64,000 nucleotides of DNA, taken from positions 64,032,175-64,096,174 of the forward strand of contig JAVIAB010000046.1 in NCBI GenBank assembly GCA_032433765.1, written 5' to 3'. Below are positions 1 to 64,000 of this stretch, piece after piece. The first letter of the stretch is position 1. Every line of letters starts with the position of its first letter. The notes beneath the pieces were generated by a model. That model had not been told where the DNA came from, ran no database searches, and worked only from the letters and a program-made list of their open reading frames with translations. The stretch is from Megaustenia siamemsis. Lineage: Eukaryota > Mollusca > Gastropoda > Stylommatophora > Ariophantidae. The position numbers were made by a program, and so were the translations under genes.

Positions 1-164
1 TTGATAATGTCTTCATTTATCTTTATTTTTTTGCCATAACATGTAACAATGAATCAAGGTTTGTAGTTAGTCAGCACGAGATTGATGTCTTTTGCTCTGG
101 GGCTGGTCTGATCAACAAGTTACGGATTGAAGAGGCGATAGTTGCAAATATCTGCTCCATCTAC

Positions 165-895
165 ATTGGCGGGGGTTGGAATGTGGTTCTCAAACAGAAC
201 ACAAACCACACCGACACATTTAATGCTTGTTGTACAGGAGACGGATGTGGACCAGAGGCCGCAGTTAATGGCAAAACAATGACCAATCTCTATGACAATG
301 ACTGCACACACACCCACAATTGAGAAGTGGAACCAATTCTGTTTATTGGTATCTGAACTTTGCCACGCCCCAGAAGACTCACACCACTCGAATCTATCAT
401 CTAGCTAGCACTATGATTCGGGTAAAGAATGTCACTTTCAAGGCTTTCTCTGACAGTGGCGGTGTAGTGTTCCAGTATAATGATATATCATACCCTAATG
501 TTTCTATGAACACTATTGTAGTCACCACACAAACGCCAGTGGCACACATTAAGATTGAGTTCTCACCGACCATTTCTGACTGTGTGTGAGGTGCAAACAT
601 TTCCTGACACCTATTGTCTGGACGGACATTCTGGGTCGTTTTGTGTAGTGGGTGTAGCAAAGGCTACAACATCATTATCAGTACGTGTCATGGCAACTGT
701 TCACATGGGATCTATGGACACGACTGCTCCAGATCTTGTCTCAGTGTCTGTCCTTTATGTGAGAAAAAATCCGGAAAATGCCTACAATGTAAACATCCTG
801 GCCATACCTGTAATAACACTTGTCCCGATGGTAATTTTGGGCTACAGTGCGAACAGAAGGCCACATGTAGGTCGAAATGTCAAGTAATTTGATTG
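165..895 (+). pseudogene. Fucolectin-like (F5/8C) plus EGF-like receptor fragment, frame-broken
   Basis: Translation in successive frames gives an F5/8C or fucolectin-type galactose-binding domain (about 165-590) and then a cysteine-rich EGF-like stretch (about 590-890). Visible marks are GPEAAVNGK and NDCTHTHN, then YHLASTMIRVKNVTFKAFSD, AHIKIEFSPT and CEVQTFPD, then CHGNCSHGIYGHDCS, CPLCEKKSGKCLQC and CPDGNFGLQC. This order is known from molluscan multi-EGF surface proteins. The frame changes near 322, 580 and 620, so no single ORF survives and no introns separate the two domains. A GTAATT donor-like site follows CAA near 887. It may be a relic of a duplicated gene, or real exons carrying sequencing indels. 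It lies upstream of the lifeguard gene and on the same strand, with no sign of a shared transcript. Domain assignment is fairly sure; functional status is not. Confidence 0.55.
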
Positions 896-1006
896 TCTTT
901 TGTTTTGTAAATCTGTCACTAAACGTTGTAAGAGTATCTGTTACAGCCCCATCACTTGTTCCCATTGACATAAATAACTGAATGGCTTCATTTCTTCTTG
1001 GATGGA

Positions 1007-2437
1007 TACAACCAAATATCTAGTATCAACCAAATGTCTAGTATCAACCAAATGTCTAGTATCAACCAAATGTCTAGTATCAACCAAATGTCTAGTATCA
1101 ACCAAATGTCTAGTATCAACCAAATGTCTAGTATCAACCAAATATCTTGTATCAACCAAATGTCTAGTATCAACCAAATATCTAGTATCAACCAAATATC
1201 TTGTATCAACCAAATGTCTAGTATCAACCAAATGTCTAGTATCAACCAAATATCTAGTATCAACCAAATATCTAGTATCAACCAATTATCTAGTATCAAC
1301 AAATGTCTAGTATCAACCAAATGTCTAGTATCAACCAAATGTCTAGTATCAACCAATATCTAGTATCAACCAATGTCTAGTATCAACCAAATGTCTAGTA
1401 TCAACCAAATGTCTAGTATCAACCAAATGTCTAGTATCAACCAAATATTAGTATCAAACAAATGTCTAGTATCAACCAAATATCTAGTATCAACAAATGT
1501 CTAGTATCAACCAAATGTCTAGTATCAACCAAATGTCTAGTATCAACCAAATATCTAGTATCAACAAATATCTAGTATCAACCAAATGTCTAGTATCAAC
1601 CAAATGTCTAGTATCAACCAAATGTCTAGTATCAACCAAATATCTAGTATCAACCAAATCTAGTATCAACCAAATATCTAGTATCAACCAAATATCTAGT
1701 ATCAACCAAATATCTAGTATCAACCAAATGTCTAGTATCAACAAATGTCTAGTATCAACCAAATGTCTAGTATCAACCAAATATCTAGTATCAACCAAAT
1801 GTCTAGTATCAACCAAATATCTAGTATCAACCAAATGTCTAGTATCAACCAAATATCTAGTATCAACCAAATATCTTGTATCAACCAAATGTCTAGTATC
1901 AACCAAATATCTAGTATCAACCAAATGTCTAGTATCAACCAAATGTCTAGTATCAACCAAATATCTAGTATCAACAGATGTCTAGTATCAACCAAATATC
2001 TAGTATCAACCAAAGTCTAGTATCAACCAGATGTCTAGTATCAACCAGATGTCTAGTATCAACCAAATGTCTAGTATCAACAAATGTCTAGTATCAACCA
2101 AATGTCTAGTATCAACCAAATGTCTAGTATCAACCAAATGTCTAGTATCAACCAAATGTCTAGTATCAACCAAATGTCTAGTATCAACCAAAGTCTAGTA
2201 TCAACAAATCTAGTATCACCTAGTATCAACCAAATGTCTAGTATCAACAAATGTCTAGTATCAACCGAATATCTAGTATCAACCGAATATCTAGTATCAA
2301 CCAAATGTCTAGTATCAACCAAATATCTAGTATCAACCAAATATCTAGTATCAACCAAATGTCTAGTATCAACCAAATATCTAGTATCAACCAAATATCT
2401 AGTATGAACCAAATGTCTAGTATCAACCAAATGTCTT
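1007..2437. repeat. 18-bp minisatellite array
   Basis: Tandem units of about 18 bp, consensus TCTAGTATCAACCAAATG, with an A/G variant (AAATATC or AAATGTC) and scattered 17-bp units that lack one C. The unit is mostly a multiple of three, so several long low-complexity ORFs occur on both strands. None is a gene. Confidence 0.95.
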
Positions 2438-2808
2438 GCAACTTGCTACACTTGGAGTAGTGAGACTCCAATTCTTGGTAATTCTTTATATGTCAGACAA
2501 TTATTGACATGAAAGCCACCATGTACAAGTATCAACACTTTGTTATTGTCAAGTATTAAGGTGCTAGTGGATGCAACTTTTCTTTATTTCAAACATCCAT
2601 GATTTATTACTATAATATTGATTGTCATTTGCCATTAACATGTTTGCTACCATCACGCTGTGGCCACGCAGTTCTTCAGAATTTGAAAAAAAAATGTTAA
2701 ATAGCAGCAAGAAAATAAATGAAAATTGATCTAAATGACACGGTTTGTTAATACATGTTGTCACTGGAAGTTGGACAAGAGATAAGAGAGCTACAAGGCT
2801 GTAGTGGA
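2438..2808. other. Unique sequence, no feature recognised
   Basis: AT-rich sequence between two minisatellites. No coding domain, RNA gene or repeat was recognised on either strand. Confidence 0.5.
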
Positions 2809-3044
2809 ACATCAATAGATGGATTTCTTGTGTCGTCAATAGATGGGTCTCTTGTGTCGTCAATAGATGGGTCTCTTATGTTATCAATAGATGGGTTTCT
2901 TGCATCATCAATAGATGTGTTTCTTACATCATCAATAGATGTGTTTCTTGCATCATCAATAGATGTGTTTCTTGCATCATCAATAGATGTGTTTCTTGCA
3001 TCATCAATAGATGTGTTTCTTGCATCATCAATAGAAGGGTTTCG
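2809..3044. repeat. 24-bp minisatellite array
   Basis: About ten tandem 24-bp units around ATCAATAGATGTGTTTCTTG followed by a CATC or TGTC end. The array runs directly into a retrotransposon relic at 3045. Confidence 0.92.
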
Positions 3045-3127
3045 TGTCCTATCCAGTGCCATCAACTTCACTGTATCTCATTGTTCACTGGTGTTTGACT
3101 GCTACTTTCTCATAATTCTATGTTAGA
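3045..3127 (-). mobile_element. Short RTE-B relic
   Basis: The stretch from GTGTCCTATCCAGTGCCATC to TTCTATGTTAG matches, with substitutions, the reverse strand of the C-terminal coding region of RTE-B1 (about 36308-36392). It is an old fragment of about 80 bp. Confidence 0.6.
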
Positions 3128-3440
3128 AGTTGTTTGGTTTGCATGAAATTTTCTGCCAAGACAGTGCAAACTTGTATTTGTAGTTTACTATAAATGTTAA
3201 AACAGTACTCGAGACAGAAGTACTTCATGTTGAAAATGTTTGCTAGAAAGTTTTATTGTCACGCAGCCGCTTTGAATTTGATATATTTTTGTTGTAACTC
3301 ATAAAACATTCCATTCATTGATAGGAAAAGTGAGATAGAACTAGAATTGACACGAAAATTAGAGGGAACTAGAATTAACACCAAATGTATTTTTCGTAAT
3401 GTACCAACCTGTCATTTTAAAAAAAAATGTGTTTCCACAG
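3128..3440. other. Upstream or 5' intronic sequence of the lifeguard gene
   Basis: No gene or repeat recognised. It ends in a pyrimidine-poor acceptor, GTTTCCACAG (3431-3440), ahead of the first coding exon. The true transcription start and any further 5' UTR exon could not be located. Confidence 0.4.
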
Positions 3441-3477
3441 GTTTAATTTGCATCAGCGAATTAACTAGTGGACCACC

Positions 3478-58153
<54,676 letters not shown>

Positions 58154-58600
58154 GTAAGTCATATCTAGCTATGTTTTCATTTGTTTTACTTATTAGATGC
58201 CCACATTGATGATCATGAAGAATGTAGCTGTGAACTTAAAGTTGCAGACATCTTCTCCATGAAGCTTGATGTGAAACAAAGTAGACTTGAGAATATCTCT
58301 CTGTGTATGTGTGCAAACATGCGTCATTACGTTCTGGAACCCACAGAGAAAGGAGAATGGAGAAGTGTTGCAACACAAAGAGAAGAAAGTAACACAAATA
58401 AGGGCTACAGGTGTAGAATTGGTAGATGTGTCCACAGGATGAGATAAATGTATCAAATTGTTGTGTGTGTGCTCACCGATGAGATAACAGTATCAAATTG
58501 TTGTGTGTGTGCTCACCGATGAGATAAGTATCAAAATGTGAGTAGGTCCCCCAAATCATGTGTGTGTGTAAGCTGATTCCTAGTTTTTGTACAGTCCCCT
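58154..58600. other. Intron 9, 5' part
   Basis: Unique, with a 40-bp repeat of ATCAAATTGTTGTGTGTGTG plus CTCACCGATGAGATAA in about 2.5 copies at 58441-58530. An 88-codon ORF at 58181-58447 has no recognisable domain. Confidence 0.45.
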
Positions 58601-58634
58601 GGTTTATAAGAGAGTTTCACTACGATGTGTCTGA

Positions 58635-59325
58635 GGATTAAGGTCTTATCAGCCGATGTTGCTGAGGATTAAGGTCTTATCAGCCGATGTGTCTGAGGAT
58701 TAAGGTCTTATCAGCTGATGTCAGAAGATAAGGTCTTATTAGCTGTGTCCAAGGTTTAAGGTCTTATTAGCTGTGTCCAAGGATTAGGTCTTATTAGCTG
58801 ATGTGTCCAAGGATTAAGTCTTATTAGCTGAAGCATCCAATGATTAAGGTCTTATTAGCTGATGTGTCCAAGGATTAAGGTCTTATTAGCTGATGTGTCC
58901 AAGGATTAAGGTCTTATTAGCTGATGCGTCCAAAGATTAAGGTCTTATTAGCTGATGTGTCCAAGGATTAAGGTCTTATTAGCTGATGTGTCCAAGGATT
59001 AAGGTCTTATTAGCTGATGTGTCCAAGGATTAAGGTCTTATTAGCTGATGTGTCCAAGGATTAAGGTCTTATTAGCTGATGTGTCCAAGGATTAGGTCTT
59101 ATTAGCTGATGTGTCCAAGGATTAAGGTCTTATTAGCTGATGTGTCCAAGGATTAGGTCTTATTAGCTGATGTGTCCAAGGATTAAGTCTTATTAGCTGA
59201 TGTGTCCAAGGATTAAGGTCTTATTAGCTGATGCGTCCAAGGATTAAGGTCTTATTAGCTGATGTGTCCAAGGATTAAGGCCTTATTAGCTGATGTGTCC
59301 AAGGATTAAAGTCTTATCAGCTGAA
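58635..59325. repeat. 31-bp minisatellite, intron 9
   Basis: About 22 units of AAGGATTAAGGTCTTATTAG plus CTGATGTGTCC with single-base losses. Confidence 0.94.
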
Positions 59326-59667
59326 ATTATTAGCAGAAGTTTGTATCTTTAAAATGTTACAAATTTTTGTGAAAGAAATGGTATATTGCATCTCCCAAAA
59401 CTCCCAGATTGGCCAGTCGTTGATCTTGTTGTGTTGTGGAGTAACTGCTAGAATGTCACGCATATTGACTTGAGCTCAATATTTGACTATTTGTATCTGG
59501 CGTCACAAATTGGAAACCACTCTCTCAAATATCAGTTTAATGAAGTAATGGAAATTACTAGGCTCAAATCTTCCTCCATAAATGCAACATTTCCAAGATG
59601 AGAACTAAAATTGATACTTTGAAAGAAAACAAACAGCTGTGGTGTATTCCATAATATGACTCTCATT
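59326..59667. other. Intron 9 unique spacer
   Basis: No exon, RNA or transposon recognised. The remaining lifeguard exons (TM6-TM7) are not here. Confidence 0.5.
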
Positions 59668-62600
59668 TGTTGGTACTTCTCTTGGGTGGTTGGTACTTCT
59701 CTTGGATTGTTTGTTACTTCTCTTTTCTTGGATTGTTTGTACTTCTCTTTTCTTGGATTGTTTTGTACTTCTCTTTTCTTGGATTGTTTGTACTTCTCTT
59801 TTCTTGGATTGTTTGTATTTCTCTTGGATTGTTTGTACTTCTCTTGGATTGTTTGTACTTCTCTTGGATTGTTTGTACTTCTCTTTTCTTGGATTGTTTG
59901 TATTTCTCTTTCTTGGATTGTTTTGTACTTCTCTTTTCCTGGATTGTTTGTACTTCTCTTTTCTTGGATTGTTTGTACTTCTTTTTTTTTTTTATGGATT
60001 GTTGTTGTACTTCTCTTTTCTTGGATTGTTTGCACTTCTCTTGGATTGTTTGTACTTCTCTTTTCTTCGATTGTTTGTACTTCTCTTCTCTTGGATTGTT
60101 TGTACTTCTCTTCTCTTGGATTGTTTGTACTTCTCTTCTCTTGGATTGTTTGTACTTCTCTTTCTTGGATTGTTTGCACTTCTCTTGGATTGTTTGTACT
60201 TCTCTTCTCTTGGATTGTTTGCACTTCTCTTGTGTTTGCACTTCTCTTTGGATTGTTTGTACTTCTCTTCTCTTGGATTGTTTGTACTTCTCTTCTCTTG
60301 GATTGTTTGTACTTCTCTTTTCTTGGATTGTTTGTACTTCTCTTGGATTGTTTGTACTTCTCTTTTCTTGGATTGTTTGTACTTCTCTTTTCTTGATTGT
60401 TTGTACTTCTCTTGGATTGTTTGTACTTCTCTTTTCTTGGATTGTTTGTACTTCTCTTGGATTGTTGGTACTTCTCTTTTCTTGGATTGTTTGTATTTCT
60501 CTTTCTTGGATTGTTGTACTTCTCTTGGATTGTTTGTACTTCTCTTCTCTTGGATTTTTGGTACTTCTCTTGGATTGTTGGTACTTCTCTTGGATTGTTT
60601 GTACTTCTCTTCTCTTGGATTGTTTGTACTTCTCTTGGATTGTTTTTACTTCTCTTGGATTGTTTGTACTTCTCTTTTCTTGGATTGTTTGTACTTCTCT
60701 TGGTTTGTTTGTACTTCTCTTTTCTTGGATTGTTTGTACTTTTTTTTTTAATGGATTGTTTGTACTTCTTTTTTTTTAATGGATTGTTTGCACTTCTCTT
60801 GGATTGTTTGTACTTCTCTTTTCTTGGATTGTTTGTACTTCTCTTCTCTTGGATTGTTTGTACTTCTCTTCTCTTGGATTGTTTGTACTTCTCTTTTCTT
60901 GATTGTTTGTACTTCTCTTTTCTTGGATTGTTTGTACTTCTCTTGGATTGTTTGTACTTCTCTTGGATTGTTTGTACTTCTCTTTTCTTGGATTGTTTGT
61001 ACTTCTCTTTTCTTGGATTGTTTGTACTTCTCTTGGATTGTTTGTACTTCTCTTGGATTGTTTGTACTTCTCTTGGATTGTTTGTACTTCTCTTCTCTTG
61101 GATTATTGGTACTTCTCTTGGATTGTTTGTACTTCTCTTGGATTGTTTGTACTTCTCTTCTCTTGGATTGTTTGTACTTCTCTTGGATTGTTTGTACTTC
61201 TCTTTTCTTGGATTGTTTGTACTTCTCTTGGATTGTTTGTGCTTCTCTTCTCTTGGATTGTTTTTACTTCTCTTGGATTGTTTGTACTTCTCTTTTCTTG
61301 GATTGGTGGTAGTTCTCTTCTCTTGGATTGTTGGTACTTCTCTTGGATTGTTTGTACTTCTCTTGGATTGTTTGTATTTCTCTTCTCTTGGATTGTTTGT
61401 ACTTCTCTTTCTTGGATTGTTTGTACTTCTCTTCTCTTGGATTGTTGGTACTTCTCTTGGATTGTTTGTACTTCTCTTGGATTGTTTGTACTTCTCTTTT
61501 CTTGGATTGTTTGTACTTCTCTTTTCTTGGATTGTTTGTACTTCTCTTTTCTTGATTGTTTGTACTTCTCTTTTCTTGGATTGTTTGTACTTTTCTTTGA
61601 TTGTTTGTACTTTTCTTTGATTGTTGGTACTTCTCTTGGATTGTTTGTACTTTTCTTTGATTGTTTGTACTTCTCTTGGATTGTTTGTACTTCTCTTGGA
61701 TTGTTTGTACTTCTCTTTTCTTGGATTGTTTGTACTTCTCTTGGATTGTTTGTACTTCTCTTGGATTGTTTGTGTTTGTACTTCTCTTGGATTGTTTGTA
61801 CTTCTCTTCTCTTGGATTGTTTGTACTTCTCTTGGATTGTTTGTGTTTGTACTTCTCTTTTCTTGGATTGTTTGTACTTCTCTTTTCTTGGATTGTTTGT
61901 ACTTTTCTTTGATTGTTTGTACTTTTCTTTGATTGTTGGTACTTCTCTTGGATTGTTTGTACTTTTCTTTGATTGTTTGTACTTCTCTTGGATTGTTTGT
62001 ACTTCTCTTGGATTGTTTGTACTTCTCTTTCTTGGATTGTTTGTACTTCTCTTGGATTGTTTGTACTTCTCTTGGATTGTTTGTGTTTGTACTTCTCTTG
62101 GATTGTTTGTACTTCTCTTCTCTTGGATTGTTTGTACTTCTCTTGGATTGTTTGTGTTTGTACTTCTCTTTTCTTGGATTGTTTGTACTTCTCTTTTCTT
62201 GGATTGTTTGTACTTCTCTTTTCTTGGATTGTTTGTACTTTTCTTTGATTGTTTGTACTTCTCTTGGATTGTTTGTACTTCTCTTGGATTGTTTGTACTT
62301 CTCTTTTCTTGGATTGTTTGTACTTCTCTTGGATTGTTTGTGTTTGTACTTCTCTTGGATTGTTTGTACTTCTCTTGGATGGTTTGTACTTCTCTTCTCT
62401 TCGATTGTTTGTGTTTGTACTTCTCTTGGATTGTTTGTACTTCTCTTGGATTGTTCGTACTTCTCTTGGATTGTTTGTACTTCTCTTGGATTGTTTGTAC
62501 TTCTCTTGGATTGTTCGTACTTCTCTTGGATTGTTTGTACTTCTCTTCTCTTGGATTGTTTGTACTTCTCTTGGATTGTTGGTACTTCTCTTTTCTTGGA

Positions 62601-64000
62601 TTGTTTGTACTTCTCTTCTCTTGGATTGTTTGTACTTCTCTTGGATTGTTGGTACTTCTCTTGGATTGTTTGTACTTCTCTTGGATTGTTTGTACTTCTT
62701 TTCTCTTGGATTGTTTGTACTTCTCTTGGATTGTTTGTACTTCTCTCTCTTGGATTGTTTTTACTTCTCTTGGATTGTTTGTACTTCTCTTTTCTTGGAT
62801 TGTTTGTACTTCTCTTGGATTATTTGTACTTCTCTTTTCTTGGATTGTTTGTACTTCTTTTTTTAATGGATTGTTTATACTTCTCTTTTCTTGGATTGTT
62901 TGCACTTCTCTTGGATTGTTTGTACTTCTCTTTTCTTGGATTGTTTGTACTTCTCTTTTCTTGGATTGTTTGTACTTCTCTTCTCTTGGATTGTTTGCAC
63001 TTCTCTTCTCTTGGATTGTTTGTACTTCTCTTCTCTTGGATTGTTTGTACTTCTCTTGGATTGTTTGTACTTCTCTTCTCTTGGATTGTTTGTACTTCTC
63101 TTTTGGATTGTTTGTACTTCTCTTCTCTTGGATTGTTTTTACTTCTCTTGGATTGTTTGTACTTCTCTTTCTTGGATTGTTTGTACTTCTCTTGGATTGT
63201 TTGTACTTCTCTTTTCTTGGATTGTTTGTACTTCTTTTTTTTAATGGATTGTTTATACTTCTCTTTTCTTGGATTGTTTGCACTTCTCTTGGATTGTTTG
63301 TACTTCTCTTTTCTTGGATTGTTTGTACTTCTCTTTTCTTGGATTGTTTGTACTTCTCTTCTCTTGGATTGTTTGTACTTCTCTTCTCTTGGATTGTTTG
63401 TACTTCTCTTGGATTGTTTGTACTTCTCTTCTCTTGGATTGTTTGCACTTCTCTTGGATTGTTTGTACTTCTCTTTTCTTGGATTGTTTGTACTTCTCTT
63501 TTCTTGGATTGTTTGTACTTCTCTTCTCTTGGATTGTTTGTACTTCTCTTCTCTTGAATTGTTTGTACTTCTCTTTTCTTGGATTGTTTGTACTTCTCTT
63601 TTCTTTGATTGTTTGTACTTCTCTTGGATTGTTTGTACTTCTCTTGGATTGTTTGTACTTCTCTTGGATTGTTTGTACTTCTCTTCTCTTGGATTGTTGG
63701 TACTTCTCTTGGATTGTTGGTACTTCTCTTCTCTTGGATTGTTTGTACTTCTCTTTCTTGGATTGTTGGTACTTCTCTTGGATTGTTTGTACTTCTCTTG
63801 GATTGTTTGTACTTCTCTTCTCTTGGATTGTTTTTACTTCTCTTGGATTGTTTGTACTTCTCTTCTCTTGGATTGTTTTTACTTCTCTTGGATTGTTTGT
63901 ACTTCTCTTCTCTTGGATTGTTTTTACTTCTCTTGGATTGTTTGTACTTCTCTTTTCTTGGATTGTTGGTACTTCTCTTCTCTTGGATTGTTTGTACTTC
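59668..64000. repeat. 20-26-bp pyrimidine-rich minisatellite, continues past the window
   Basis: More than 4.3 kb of TTGTACTTCTCTTGGATTGT (20 bp) mixed with longer units containing TTCTCTTTTCTTGG or TTCTCTTCTCTTGG. Sporadic GTTTGTG insertions and TTTTTTTTAATGG variants mark higher-order copies (60740-60790, 62850, 63230). It generates ORFs up to 884 codons on + and 781 on -, none of them a gene. Confidence 0.97.

Noticed and set aside
120..317. Reverse-strand Cys-rich ORF (65 codons)
   Set aside because: It is antisense to the fucolectin-like domain, which is supported by a long conserved-looking + strand translation.
1007..2437. CRISPR-like array
   Set aside because: Head-to-tail direct repeats with no unique spacers, in a eukaryotic intron-bearing locus.
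58181..58447. 88-codon ORF in intron 9
   Set aside because: No domain, no splice or start evidence. It could be chance in unique intronic DNA.
59656..63557. Very long ORFs on both strands (up to 884 codons + and 781 codons -)
   Set aside because: They are translations of the 20-26-bp minisatellite in several frames at once, with no domain, and appear on both strands of the same DNA.

Overview
Organism. This is an animal nuclear genome, most likely a mollusc. The window holds a spliced gene of very short exons in huge introns, RTE-like non-LTR retrotransposons, a Penelope-like element, a Tc1/mariner-like transposon, a tRNA-derived SINE, and a fucolectin-like plus EGF-like gene fragment of a kind common in molluscs. 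The mollusc call is inference. No bacterial or viral gene organisation is seen.

Main gene. One host gene on the + strand runs through nearly the whole window: a lifeguard / TMBIM (Bax-inhibitor-1 superfamily) membrane protein. Nine coding exons are found at 3478-3541, 5100-5353, 8751-8814, 15937-15990, 43066-43116, 46488-46527, 52541-52578, 57748-57834 and 58049-58153. Every junction has GT/AG sites. Phases agree throughout, except that exons 3 and 8 are each one base short. The last exons, with TM6-TM7 and the C-terminus, lie beyond base 64000. Upstream, at 165-895, is a frame-broken fucolectin/EGF fragment.

Introns. About 57 of the 64 kb is non-coding, dominated by minisatellites that differ from intron to intron: 18 bp at 1007-2437 (upstream of the gene), 42-44 bp in intron 1, 59 and 31 bp in intron 2, 42/39, 21 and 33 bp in intron 3, 36/32, 39 and 35 bp in intron 4, 18 and 51 bp in intron 5, a ~85-bp array in intron 6, 23, 31/37 and 33 bp in intron 7, and 31 and 20-26 bp in intron 9. 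The 36-bp array of intron 4 is a tandem amplification of the exon 4 / 5' splice-site junction. The 59-bp array of intron 2 starts the same way at exon 2.

Mobile elements. Intron 3 holds a 3.4-kb Tc1/mariner-like element (11805-15214) with ~104-bp inverted repeats and a TA duplication. It landed in the 33-bp minisatellite and was later hit by an RTE-A copy. Intron 4 holds a Penelope-like element (about 19545-28830) inserted in the splice-junction array. Inside it, a 58/55-bp piece of its own coding sequence has expanded to about 6.5 kb. Further on are RTE-A2 (29971-31206) and a nest at 36066-42013: RTE-B1 interrupted by RTE-A3, with RTE-A4 at its 5' end and RTE-A5 nearby, each with a target-site duplication. 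Intron 6 holds a 3.2-kb RTE-B copy inside an RTE-C copy.

How it fits together. The only apparently functional gene is the lifeguard gene. Its exons are intact islands, and the introns grow by tandem amplification and nested transposition. Most transposon frames are broken by single-base indels. Decay and uncorrected long-read indels cannot be told apart from this sequence alone.
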